Of a stretch of 64,000 bases of DNA, positions 24,701-36,099 are shown one piece after another. The stretch is from Theristus sp. LFF4_11. Taxonomy: Eukaryota > Nematoda > Chromadorea > Monhysterida > Xyalidae. The translations under genes and the position numbers were made by a program. The stretch covers positions 62,001-126,000 of the forward strand of contig JASANC010005673.1 of the NCBI GenBank assembly GCA_030248135.1, given 5' to 3'. Under the pieces are notes generated by a model, which worked only from the letters and a program-made list of their open reading frames with translations, searched no databases and was not told the DNA's origin. Position 1 is the stretch's first letter. Every line of letters begins with the position of its first letter.

Positions 24701-25808
24701 CCTAGGGTTAAGGGCTTTGAAAAAAAATTTTTTTATTTTTTTTTCGTTTTTTTTTTAAATTGGATTTTTTTTTCAAATTTAAAAAAAAAATTGAAAATTT
24801 TTTCTTATACTTTGCTCTGAAAATTCGATTTATGGCATAATTTTTTGAAAGTTCAAACCAAATTTTCTTCCCAACTTCTTGGTGTGCTTAGGTAAATGTC
24901 ATTATTTGGTCATTTTGACCGACGTACTCCATGTTTTTCGATTTGGATGACTTCTAGAGTCAATTTTTAGCGTTGAAATGACTTAACTGAATTGAAATAT
25001 CGTTTCAGAAATCGTTTTCTTGCAACTTAGAACATGTTTTTCAGTCGGTAGGCCATGAGATGAACATGATATCTTGTTGATTGGCGTATGTTGTAGGTCT
25101 ACAATGGAGTTGTGCGATATATTGTTAAACAATTTGAGCGGAGATGTTGGTTAATACCACATCACACGACCGTTTTTCAGATGCCCGATAACATGGCCAC
25201 ATGTTAAAACTTGCGTGCTGAGCTAAACTAACGTGTTAAACTTGCGTCTGTCAGTTGCCCGCAACGTGATCGCGAAATCATGGTACGTGTTTTCGATACG
25301 ATGATTTGAAGAGTGGGCTCTCGCCATGTGGCAGATAGCACAGCTGGTTGAACCTGAAAGTAAGTGTCTTGGGGGGGGGGGCGACCGGGTCGACAGGGGT
25401 TGCCGACTTAGCTACAGCAAACAGGAATTTTTGAACACAGTCAAATTTTGGTAATTTTCTAAAGAGGAACCACTAAGAACGGTTCAATATTCAAGTACAC
25501 GTGAAAAATTGCCCTGTTTTACTGTTGAAAATGCAACTTTCCCTCTATGAAATGGACATAATTTCAATAAAACACGATTTTCGCTCTTATAGTTTCCCGG
25601 ATCGTTCTGAAAATAGTCTAGATGAACTCAGCTCGACGAGACGCTTCGAACGAACCTAACTTGTAAAAAAAATTAAAAAAATTTTTTTTTTTTAATTTAA
25701 AAATATCCGGATTTTTTCCCCTAACCCTAGGAAGTAAAAAAAAATTTAAAAAAATTTTTTTTTTTAAATTAAAAAAAAAATCCGGATTTTTTTCCCCCTA
25801 ACCCTAGG
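24701..25808 (-). repeat. Right copy of the ~1.05 kb inverted repeat pair
   Basis: Reverse-oriented near-identical copy of 14267-15315, spanning CCTAGGGTTAAGGG (24701) to CCCTAACCCTAGG (about 25731). The terminal ~75 bases are then repeated (25732-25808), ending in CCTAACCCTAGG again. Few differences from the left copy were seen over about 1 kb, so the two are recent or homogenised. Confidence 0.8.
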
Positions 25809-26054
25809 CCGCCCCCCCAGGCCCCCCCTAGAACAACTATGTCATCCGCACAACGAACGACACAGACACAACGTCATTGGGGGAAGAGGGGTAATTTTCA
25901 TAAAAGTTTATGTTAATTTTAAGAATTAAAATGATTGAATTTCGCTCGCAAAATTCGAACTCAGCGCGTCAGCGCGGTTTTTGTGCACCTATTTTTGTCT
26001 ACCTTCAGATTTTTCTCGCGCACCAGCCAATCAGCAGCCACCAACCACAAAGCA

Positions 26055-26523
26055 ATGCCGGTTCACGAGGCTCCTGTGCCATCAAACGCAAATTTGCCAC
26101 CAAAAAGTGAGCAACTGCAACAGATGACGGCCAACAAGCGCAAGCGTCCGGGGTCGTCGGCGGCTGGAGCGTCATCGACAGACCCGGCAGCGGCGACGTC
26201 GAATCACGGCGGCGGAGGGGCTCAGGTTCTTCAGCAAGGCGGCAGTGAGACCGAGAGCCAAAGCAGCCGCGCATCGATGAACCATGAAAGCGAAAGAAGT
26301 TGGCTCAATCGCATTTTCGGTGAGCGTCGGTTGTTGGGTTTCATTTCAAAATTATGTTCGTTTTAGAACTCAAAACTATGGGATTTTCTCTGCAGGTGAG
26401 CACCTCGCGGCGGCGCTGGCCGAACTGCCGGTTGATTTGCGCCAACAGGCTAAACTGCGAATCGTGCAAGTGCTCCGGGAAGCGAAGCAACAGCGTCGCG
26501 TGCTTGCGACGCAGAATCGTTGA
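26055..26523 (+). CDS. Small BESS-motif-like protein
   Basis: Two exons (26055-26319 and 26396-26523, acceptor TCTGCAG) give 130 residues. The first half is low complexity, with a basic NKRKRPG nuclear-localisation-like motif followed by Ala/Ser/Gly/Gln-rich sequence. The C-terminal part, EHLAAALAELPVDLRQQAKL continuing into RIVQVLREAKQ, resembles the BESS motif found at the C-terminus of MADF-BESS DNA-associated proteins. No MADF domain is visible upstream; the sequence just before is repeat-rich, so an upstream exon could lie beyond it (an acceptor-like TACCTTCAG ends at 26009) or the protein may be BESS-only. AATAAA occurs near 26767. Moderate confidence in the gene, low in the family. Confidence 0.55.
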
Positions 26524-27026
26524 GATTTCATGGTTGTTAAAATTATTGGTGCTAAATCTGTCTTGTTTTTTTGTGCTCGCAATGTTTGTGGAAGTCAGCC
26601 AAAATTGTTGTTGTCCGGGTTTTTTTTTGTTTTTCCGTTGGTTTTGTTTTGTTTTGTGGTGCCTTCCGTGTCAATCAAATGCGCTGATGCGCGCACTCAG
26701 CCGATATTTGTTTCTTTTTATTCGATTGGTGTTCTGTTGTGTTGCTTTTTTGTGTTCCATCAATGCAAATAAAAAGTTTTTGCTGAGAATTGCGATGTAG
26801 TTTTGTTGCGATGAGCAGTCGGGAAAACTGCTACGAAGCGGTCGTGGTTATCGTTATTCTTTTTTTTGTTAAACGCAACGATACGCTGGGGGTTTTCAAT
26901 CTTTCCAGTTTTCTTCAGGACTAAATTGTGACAAAATTTCAGATCACTGGTGCTGTTGTTTGCGAGCAGGATCAGCAGCTGGTCTGCTGGTTCTGACCTG
27001 ACCCGACCACGGTCGACTCATCCGGG
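26524..27026. other. Spacer between BESS-like and ABHD genes
   Basis: About 500 bases holding the 3' region of the upstream gene, including an AATAAA, and the promoter of the hydrolase gene. T-rich; no further gene is seen. Confidence 0.4.
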
Positions 27027-30000
27027 ATGTCCAACGTTGCCATCTTCTCCACCGGCGTTCTCTCGGCCGCTGGCCTTGCGTCGTATTTTTACTCGAAAAG
27101 ATCGGCTCAAGTAAGACAAAAGATTTTTGTAACTTGGCGCGCCAGTCAGTTGGGCTGGAGAGTCCGCTTATTGATTGATGCTTGAACAGGTTCAATGCAT
27201 TCTGAATGCGTTTTCGTATTTGGGACTTTAGTGTGTGTGTGTGGATGTTTGATGGGACACCATCTCAAGGTGGGCTGTTTGGTTGTGCTGACAAGAATTC
27301 ATTTTGATTTGATTCATTCAATTTGAAGACAGGAGTCAGAACCGACTGTATCTCCAACAAAACCCTGCCATTTTAGAAGCCGAAGGTGTTCGGTCGCGCG
27401 GACAGCGAGTTCCGCCAGCTGCTCTGCGAGCACTGCGCCGTGTTGCGGGCGACGTACCACCCGCCGTGGTGGGCTGCATTTGGCAATCTGCAGACGGGCC
27501 TCAGTCAGCTGCTCAGATCGTGTCCGGAGCTGCCGTTTGAACGGTTCGTTGCTTGATGATTCGGTTCTTGTTTGTTTTCGTTGTTGTGCTTGAAAATCGC
27601 GGAAATGGAAAGGGAAAACTGATTGATAATGATCATTTTGTTTTGCGGAATGCAGAAAATCCTGTCAAAACAAATGTAGCATATACCACGGAGCGATCTT
27701 TAGGATACAAGGAGTTCAATTCGGTCGTTGAGTGAGGATGAGCTCATTGTATTGTCACATCGTGTTCCTGTCTGGTTTCATTGGGTTCCTTCTTTTAGCG
27801 AACTTTTCAAATATTCGGACGGAGGATGTTCTGCGCTCGATTGGCTGCACCCGGAAAAGCTTGGCGTCATCACTAACAACAACGTGGTGGAGAGCAAACC
27901 GATTGTGCTGGTGCTGCCCGGATTGACCGGTTGGTAGACTATGTTTTTTCAACTAAACCGTTGGCAAATCAGTTTTTATCCTAATTTGCGTTCAAACTAA
28001 ACTAACAAATTTGTTGCAGGCAGCAGTCGTAACTCGTCGTATGTGCTGCATTTGCTTCAGCAAGTCAATGAGCTTGGTTACCGCTCCGTTGTCTTCAACA
28101 TGCGCGGCGTGGAGACCGATCTGCTCGTGTGTTTGTTGTGTTTTGCTGTTTTTCTCTGAACATTGTTCTCATTTGAACATGATCGCAGTTAATTTTTTGT
28201 CTCTTTTTACTTTGCTGTATCTCAAGCAGCACTCGTGTGTTGTTTGGATTGTTGAATGCTAGAACAAATTGTTCTTTCCAGACGTCCAGAACATTCTGCG
28301 CGACGTCGTCGGATGACGTGCAGCAGATCATTGAGCATGTTCACGCACGCTTCCCCACGGCACCGCTGTTGCTCTGCGGATTCTCGTTAGGAGGGTCAGT
28401 GAGTGTTCAAGGACAACTTCAGTGACTGTGCAACATTGCTGTGTTATTGCATAGTGTCTTCAAACAAGGTCATTACGCGCACTCGAGAAACTTACGTTCG
28501 AAAGTGTGCCTGAATCTGACTGATTTGCTTCATTAGCATCAGAAACGGTTTTCACCCTGACAATAACACGAATGTTTCGTTTTCGGTTTTTTCAAAAGAC
28601 GGTTTCCAAAGCACAGAACACCCATTGACCACTTTTTTGCAGCATGCTCAGTTTCCGCTACCTTGGCGAGCACGCCAATGACGCCGTGCGATGCGCCATC
28701 AAGGGAGCCATGATCATCAGCGCTCCGTGGGACCCGCTGAAATCGACGGTCACTTTCGAGGAGTTCTGGCCGCGGGTGCTCTTCAATCGGCATTTGGTCG
28801 CAAACTTGAAACAGCTGATATCCCCGTCAGTTCATATTTGTTGCTTTCTGGGCATAGTAGTTATTAGAGTGGAGATAGATAAACAGCAGCACATCTTCCC
28901 TCTCAAGATTAAGATAGTTCAATGCTCATTCTCATTTATTATCATTCTTTTTCAATGTTTACAAGTTGACGGGCTGCATGCTGCGGGCGAAACCAGTGAA
29001 AGTAATTCTGCATTTCGTGAAGCTTTACAATTACAAATTCACGGCCTATGAATTTTTGTGCTTCCGTTTGATTGATGATCGTGGTCAGTGGTGCATGTTA
29101 CAAACTAAGCTCCGCACCGGAACTGCTTTCAGGCATTTTCAGAACGGAATAGACCAAATCAAGAATGGTGGTCAGGTATTCAATGCATATAGGAGGGAAA
29201 CAGACCTTCCTCCTTGAAAATCAGGTGACCCATTGATTGATCCCCTCAAAAAGACCGGAAAGCCTATATGGACCAAGTGTTACTCATATTTTGGTTGTAT
29301 TACTCATAAAATCAACGTGTGCCCCCTATATTTCAGTTATCGCCATTTGTTCGAGACGCAGCTCGACTGGCAGAAAGTGATGGCCGCCGAAACGGTGCGT
29401 GAGTTTGACGCGGCGTTTGTGGTGCCGATGTTCGGCTACCGCGACTGGGAGCACTACTACACGGAGGCGTCGCTCGGCAAACACGTGCACAAGATACGGG
29501 TGCCGACGCTCTGCCTCACGGCCGCCGACGACTGCTTCGCGCCGGTGCATTGTGCGTCTGGGCTGGGTGGTGCTGGTGGCTGCGTGCATCAGGCAGTTGG
29601 GGTGCACCGCTGCTTGGTCCGCGTCACGTCTGTTGGAGCTCATGAACGCTGCTGGTTTTTTTCTCAAATTCAGAGCATTCTGCATTGCAATCTGTCTACA
29701 TAGTCGATCTGTATGTAAATTACGGGCAATCAGCTGGTTGGCTACTGCTTCTGAGTTAGGCTCACTGATAGGACATTGACCAATCAGCTCTATACAGCCA
29801 TATTCCAATCGCTGCAAACACACAGATTGCTGATATTTTCCAGTTTGACTTTAATCAGATAGTAAATAACGCGACCACTGTTTACTCTTATTGCCTGCAC
29901 CAGCGTCCAATCGAGCCATCGTGTCCTGGAGGCTGGTCGAACACCATCGGTCGCATGCAGCCTTCTTGCTGACGCTAAATTGGTGCAACACCTTTCTGCA

Positions 30001-30225
30001 GTGGCGGTAAAAAACAACAACACCATTAACAGCGACTGTTGTTTGCCGGTTATTGCAGCGATTCCACTGGACGACATCAACGAGAGTGCCAACGTGGTGC
30101 TGGTGTTGACTGAGCACGGCGGACACACCGCCTTCCTCAAGGGCGTCCATGACACCGGACTCACCGAGGATCTGTTCGTTGAGTTCTCGCACGTTGTGCT
30201 GGAGCATATTTGCACGAAAAAGTGA
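27027..30225 (+). CDS. ABHD1/ABHD3-type alpha/beta hydrolase
   Basis: Membrane-anchored serine hydrolase; ABHD3 relatives act as phospholipases on medium-chain phosphatidylcholines, so a lipid substrate is likely but not shown. Eight exons sum to 388 residues: 27027-27110, 27377-27543, 27799-27929, 28020-28126, 28282-28394, 28643-28825, 29337-29551, 30059-30225. Residues 5-24 form an N-terminal hydrophobic anchor. Family landmarks in order are YHPPWW, DWLHPEK, the oxyanion region LVLPGLTGSS, VFNMRGV, the nucleophile elbow CGFSLGG (Ser about 198), LTAADDCFAP (acid Asp about 326) and EHGGHTAFL (His about 356). The triad is complete. The 511-base intron before exon 7 and the 507-base intron before exon 8 contain interspersed repeat fragments. 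Confidence 0.88.
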
Positions 30226-30605
30226 ATCAGTTGTGGATTTTTTGTTTGTATTGACTTTTTGACTGGTTGCTAGGTTGCTTTACATTTCCCGTGTGATTTG
30301 ATTAAACGCGAACAATTTTTTTTTGTGAAACTTCACATGCAATGATTGCTTTTGTTTCTTTTGGAGAATTTTGATCCAACGGTATTTTCTGATGATTTTA
30401 CGAAAGAATTCCGATCAGTTTCCAAGGTTTTTGAGGTTCTATTCTGTTTTTTTACCGCTCTTTCGCATGGTGATAATCTTGATTTTTTCGAGTTTTCTTT
30501 TTCGTTAAACTACAAGTGCGTGAGATGAGGGTTGTTGGAATGGACGTGAATGTGATAAGCGCATATTAGTCAGTCCGCGGGCATCTGAATGTGACGACAT
30601 CGGGT
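30226..30605. other. Spacer downstream of the ABHD gene
   Basis: AT-rich 3' region of the hydrolase gene; no second gene recognised. Confidence 0.35.
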
Positions 30606-31136
30606 TATGTGGATGAAAATTTTATGACAGACTGTTTACTAAATACCGTATTACCTCTATTAAACCCCCCCCAAAATTAACCCCCCCCAAAATAAACCCC
30701 CACCCCCTCGACAAGTTTGCAAATAATCCCCCCCCAAAAATAATCCCCCATGGGGGATTATTGAAACCTGTTTGAAACACATACCCTGCGAATTCAGTGG
30801 CTGGTTGCAGTGAAAATGATGAAATTGTGCTACCAAAGGCCCCAAATGGATGAGTTAATGGTAATTTCATTACAAAAGGCTGTTGTAAAAGGAAATTTCT
30901 ATGTAGAGTAGAAGTTTCTGCGACTTCCTTCCTGCCATGGAAGGTATTTTTGCCATTTTGCCCACTCCTAAAAATGGTTTCCAAATAAACCCCCCCCCCC
31001 AAAAAAATAAAGCCCCCCCCCCCAAAAATAAACCCCCACCCCCAGAAGTCGCTGAAGAAATAAACCCCCATGGGGGTTTATTAGAGGTAATACGGTATGT
31101 GGATGAAAATTTTATGACAGACTGTTTACTAAATAC
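30606..31136. mobile_element. Poly-C MITE-like element between 41-bp direct repeats
   Basis: The insert (30647-31095) has inverted ends: CGTATTACCTCTATTAAACC on the left and GGTTTATTAGAGGTAATACG on the right. C-rich AAACCCCC and CCCCAAAAATAA units occur at both ends. It is flanked by a 41-bp direct repeat starting TATGTGGATGAAAATTTTAT at 30606-30646 and 31096-31136, with no mismatch seen. That is far longer than normal target duplications. Confidence 0.72.
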
Positions 31137-31761
31137 TCGATTACTGGTGCTCCAACGCTATTCAAAGGTTAAAAAATGCAGTTTTGTTAGATGTTGTGCT
31201 TTGCTGTGATTTTGTTTGACTGATTTTTTGTTTTAACCCAGTTCCGCTGATTTGTAATCTTCGCTTGAAAGTTCATTCATTGACCGCCGTTAAGACTTCT
31301 ATTGCTAATGCTTTATCTTGTCAATTATTCGTGTGATTTTGTTTTCGTTTTCAAAATTGAATTTGGAGACTTTTTCAAAAATAAATTTTTTTTCAAAACC
31401 TGGTTGGATTTTCAACGATATTCGCGTCAGCAGTGTAAACTGAAACAAGAACAGAGACAGTGTGTTACATTGAACGTGCACCTGAGTGCTCCAATTGGTT
31501 TGTTGCTTCTGCTTGTAAAGATAAGAGACTGCTGCAATTGATAGCAATTTCTGAACTGTTCTTTTCTGATGTCACTGTTTTACACGTGTTTCGACATTCC
31601 CGTTGGCGGTGCATTTTGCATTTTTGATTTCGTGCCCGAGATCCAATCGCAAAGACGCACGCACACTTCGACGACACACGCACTGGGGTACTAAGCGCAT
31701 GTGCCTGTGTGTTTGATTGTGTTGTTTGCAAGCGAGTGCACTGCGTTCAGACCAGGGCATC
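31137..31761. other. Spacer upstream of the PIPOX-like gene
   Basis: About 600 bases, T-rich, with the promoter of the oxidase gene. Nothing else was recognised. Confidence 0.35.
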
Positions 31762-34706
31762 ATGAACACGACGTCTGCGACGGTCACCGATCCATGGGAC
31801 TGCATCGTGGTCGGTGCCGGCATCATCGGCTCATGGACAGCGTACCATTTGCAGCAGCACGCCCAGCGAACCCTGCTGCTGGAACAATTCCCGCTGCCGC
31901 ACTCGAGGGGCAGCTCGCACGCGTCAACCAGGACGTTCCATATCACCGGTCATCAGGGTAAGTCTACAGTGGCGGCCAAAAGTGTTGGAACGCTGCGCGC
32001 GTGTTGCATCAGCCCTCCAAACGCTATTATAATAATTTAAGGGCAACGTTGGGTCGAAAAGTGTCCTACGAACCCAACGCTGCCCATAAATTCTTATAAT
32101 AGGTTGGCAGAAGCAGCGGGTAAGTCGATATTTGAAAACTTCGAGGTTTCCGATGCTTGGAATCGACTGACTTGGTATTATGGTAATACGCGCAGAACGT
32201 GAGGCAGTGGACTAATGTTTGGAACGCACCTATCAGAATGCGAGAAGTTTAGAATTAGAAACAAATTGTTGTATCACAAACTTCAGCGATTGTGTTTCTT
32301 AAATATATTTCAGTCGTTTTCATGGGTCGGCGTTGCCACGATGCCAAAATAACAACTGAAATTTAATTTTTTAACCAGAACCCAAACTGTTTTGCAGACA
32401 TCGTGATGGCGATCGAGAGCTACCGCATGTGGCACCAGTTGTCGAGGGTCGTCAATCAGCCGCTGCTGATCCGCTCTGGTCGACTGACGTTCAGTCGAAA
32501 TTCGGCCGATTTCCTCGAGCGCTTCGCTGACGAAATGAAGGCGCATGGCTGGCTGCATGAAATGCTCGACTCGAGGTTTTCGATTTTGGTGACTTGTTTT
32601 CCGAGTTGGTGAAAGAACGCTGGTCGGGAATAAACAAAGCGAACGCTAAGAATTGTACATCCATACATGGAGTTCGCTGTTTGCGGTTTCGCCAGGTAGA
32701 CGCATGCCGGGGTGCCCCCTGGCTCGTCAGTGCGACGGACACCAGGCAGAACTGCCTAAGGTGTTTTTACCACAGACAAGCAGACATATGTCACTTTGTT
32801 CACGTTTGATCTTGTAAAGCAGCATATTTTGGCATTCACAAAATGGCGAGGTCTTTTTATTTGTTGTGTTTTTTCAGTGAACTCGCTCGTCGTTATCCGA
32901 TGATCCACTACGAAGGGCACAAGGCGATCTACGAGCCAGACGGCAGCGTCGTGCAGGCGCACAAGGCGCTCAACGCGGTGCAGCAGCAGTTCACGGCGAT
33001 TGGCGGGCTGCTCCGCGATTCCACAAAGGTTTGTATTCGTGTTTTTGAATTGTTCTTTTCACCTTTATTCTTTTTGTCAGTAAGTGTGTTCCGTTTTCAT
33101 ATCGTGTAGCAGGCAGTGAACTGTGTAGCAAATCACAAAAGTACATACGATACCTCTCGGCGACTATCTTTGATCAATCTGCGGTTGACTTGGATGTTGA
33201 ACTGGATCATACCCGTCACCCGACCGCCGGATCGATCCTACTTTTATGAGAGACGTCGTTGAAAAGTCACGTTAAAAATAATTTATGACATAAATATCAA
33301 AGTGAGTTCAGGTGCTTGACATCAGCACTGATGTTGGCAACGATTCTGCCGTTCGTGTGACCGTGAAATCGTCGCACACCGGTGAAACGGACACGATCAC
33401 TGCGAAAAAGCTCGTTGTCACAGCCGGCTCGTGGACCGGCAAACTGCTGCCAGAGTTGCGTGATCTTTTACAGGTAAGCGGGGCAAGTGATTTACGCGAC
33501 TTTTCTAAACTTCAAAAACGTAAAGTGTGCCCTTTTTGTGGTCGTGCAGTGCAGTTTTCAAGCGTTTAATTATGGATTAACAAGCATATTGAATGATTTA
33601 AGATTATGGACATGTTGAATTATGTTGAATTAAGCAATCAGAACCAATTCATGTTGATGAAATTCGCAGTTGCAGTGCAGGGGCTTGTTTTCAGCATGAA
33701 TGACTATTGAGCGCGTGATTTTCCTGTTTTTTTATTTATGAACGTAAAGGAAGTAACATGTGGAATACCTTTGCTTCACTTCCACACAAATTTGTCTTTA
33801 CGTTCTCCCAGCTCTCCAAATCATGCACCCAGCTAATTGACGTCATCTTGTTAGCTTGACGCTGTAACTAAATGTAGCAATTCTATCTAAAAATCGTAGC
33901 CCCGGTCCACCGGCCACACCTACTGGCGGGTCACTCGTCCCGGCGTTCACAGTTTGTCCGCTGGTTTTCCGGTGATCAGTCAAACGTTCGAGTGTGCCGT
34001 CTATGGAATTCCGTCGTTCGAATACGAAGACTGCATGAAGGTCGGCCGTCGGCGAGCTATTTTTGCAGTCAGGAGTGTTTGAACTACGGTCGAATGGAAA
34101 CCGTAAATCATGGCCAGTCAGCTGATTGGCTGCTGGTGGAATGTACTCACCGATTGGCATGACCAGCTGGGTGCAGCCAACCAGCATGTCAGATTGAAAG
34201 ACCAGAATACACAAACACCCACTTTTACAATTTGACTGTAGTCAGATCAATTTGTTCGTCAACCCGTTGAGCGATTAAATGTTTTCATTGTAGTTCCAAT
34301 TGTTTTGTTGAATGTTCAGTTTGGCAAAAGTCCGTTTCAGATCGGCAGCATGTCCGGCTTTCCGTGCGATCCGGACGCGCGTGACCGCGGCGATTTCGGG
34401 CCGTACTTGGCGTCTGTCCGGGACTACGTCCGTGAGCACTACCCGTGCCTGGACGCTGACAATGGCCCCGTGATTGATGAGCGCTGCATCTACACGTACT
34501 CAAAGGATGGAACGTTCATCCTCGATCGTCACCCGTCGAGGCCGAACATTGTCATTGGCGCCGGATTTTCGGCCGGCGGCTTTATGGCAAGTCCCGGAAC
34601 GGGTAAACTGTTGGCGTATTTGGCACTCGGACGGGAACGCGAACTGACCGGCTATCAGGTTGACAAGTTCAAGATTGGCCGGTTTTTCGCGAAAAATAAA
34701 ATGTGA
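31762..34706 (+). CDS. PIPOX: Peroxisomal sarcosine/pipecolate oxidase family flavoenzyme
   Basis: FAD-dependent oxidase of the DAO/monomeric sarcosine oxidase family, oxidising sarcosine or L-pipecolate and releasing H2O2. Six exons give 404 residues: 31762-31957, 32398-32575, 32878-33028, 33312-33473, 33900-34040, 34320-34706. The dinucleotide-binding VGAGIIGS is at about 17-24, with LLLEQF carrying the ribose-binding Glu. [14 protein letters not shown] follows, as in the family. Exon 6 has [19 protein letters not shown]; Cys about 332 matches the residue that covalently holds the flavin. GAGFSAGGF is the C-terminal flavin-site motif. The protein ends AKNKM; NKM is at best a weak peroxisomal PTS1, so import is unproven. 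The fifth exon, with its YGIPSFEY block, is supported by family match and phase. Confidence 0.87.
32025..32101. repeat. Short hairpin repeat in PIPOX intron 1
   Basis: Inverted arms TATTATAATAATTTAAGGGC and, on the other strand, TATTATAAGAATTTATGGGC continue into GTTGGGTCG / GTTGGGTTCG around a short loop. The bases just before (CAGTGGCGGCCAAAAGTG at about 31967) resemble a Tc1/mariner terminal repeat. Confidence 0.55.
33740..33805. repeat. Short hairpin repeat in PIPOX intron 4
   Basis: GAACGTAAAG near one end and CTTTACGTTC at the other, with GTGGAA / TTCCAC further in, form an imperfect 66-base inverted repeat. Confidence 0.45.
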
Positions 34707-34964
34707 GCTTCGTATTTTGAAATGGTCGATTGGGGTTGAACTGTTAGTTTTCGTGGGGAAGCGATCTTGTTTAAAATTACGTTTATAGAGCTTTATTCAA
34801 CTGTAGTTTCTTCAAGACCCAAAATGGAGTCTAGCCACCAGTCTGATTAATTGATAAGTTTTGCGGTTTTCCCAAGCAACCAGCAGTGTTTTTATTTATA
34901 CGCAATGCCGATAAAAATAAACCAGACAACTTATAAAAAATCCCAAGTGCACATTAAATTTTTT

Positions 34965-35717
34965 TCAAACTGTCGAGTTTGTGCTATTGAACTCATAAAA
35001 ACATCCATTTAAATTGACCAATGAATAGTTCAAAACGCTAGCAAATGAAACCCAAAGAAAATACGGAACCATCATCAGTGCTGCGACCCATGAAGGCCTT
35101 GCGAAAGTGATTATACAAGCCAAGATGGTTGCCCAAATTGCGCCGATTTCAAGAAGAGCCTGCGAATTGCGATGTTTTGTAATTCAGGATTTTGTTTTTT
35201 CCTGGCTTAAAAAATGAGTTGAAACACAAAGAAACAAAAACTTACCAAGCAAAAGTTGCCGATACCAAAAAACAGCGGCGTCCAAATGAAGTTTAGTGCC
35301 AAATTTGCTACGTATACGAGCAGAGGAGGCACGGTCAATTCGTTGAAGCCTCCTCCTTGTTTGTAAACGAACACCGACGCTAAGCCCATCATGAAATATA
35401 GCACCGTCCAAACTGGCCCAAAAACCCAACCAGGCGGAGCCCACGACGGCTGGCGCATCTCTCCGGACTATAAATGAACAAAAATAATAGATTAGCATTA
35501 AATCAAGATTGACAATGTGCCAAAAAAGAATGGGTTTGCGTACCCTGTATTTTTCGGAATTTCCGCCAAAAAAGAAGCCCGTCAGAAAACCGCCAATCAC
35601 CGGGATAAAAATAATCATCAACATCAGCCCCCATTCCATAATTTTGTTTGCCTTTGGCATTTTTGATGAGGAATCGCTTTGAACAGATTTGTAGTTTCTA
35701 TCGGACGAAAAAGGCAT
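34965..35717 (-). CDS. TSPO/MBR translocator protein, copy 1
   Basis: Five-helix outer mitochondrial membrane protein that binds porphyrins and cholesterol in other animals. Three exons (35717-35544, 35467-35246, 35159-34965) give 196 residues. TspO landmarks are WAPPGWVFGPVWTVLYFMMG, LALNFIWTPLFFG and PSWVAALMMVPYFLWVSFAS. The N-terminus has an extra polar leader of about 25 residues before the first helix; an internal Met at residue 20 is an alternative start. The cholesterol-recognition (CRAC) position reads VLNYSLVNLNG with no Lys or Arg after the Tyr, so the classic motif is missing. A paralogue lies immediately upstream on the same strand and shares both internal intron positions. Confidence 0.9.
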
Positions 35718-36099
35718 AGGAATTTGCTTGATGAAATAGCTGAAATTTCAAAAGGTAGGTGACCAAAAAGACTTCCCCGGCCAGAAATAATTGTTATGTT
35801 GTTGGTACGTGCGTTTGTATACTCAAAAATTCAAAACATCAACAACAACGTTTTCACTGCCTACTTACTAGTTTGTTGTCACATCACATGTGGGAAAAAA
35901 CAACAGTTGAGCTCAACTGATTTTTTTTGATACATTCACTCGTTTGCATATACACTAAAACTGGTTTTGCTTTTTCAATATAACAAAAATTTAATTCAAG
36001 CGTTAGTGAGTAACGGTAAACATACCACACTAAACCAGCGAAACGAAAAGTATGGAAAAGCCAATTAAACTAAATCACAAGATGATCTCAAAAACATAA
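35718..36099. other. Spacer between the two TSPO genes
   Basis: About 380 AT-rich bases holding the promoter of copy 1 and the 3' end of copy 2. No other gene is seen. Confidence 0.4.

Noticed and set aside
29221..29336. Extra coding exon in the long ABHD intron
   Set aside because: Exons on both sides already join in phase and match the family without a gap; the sequence has no matching motif.
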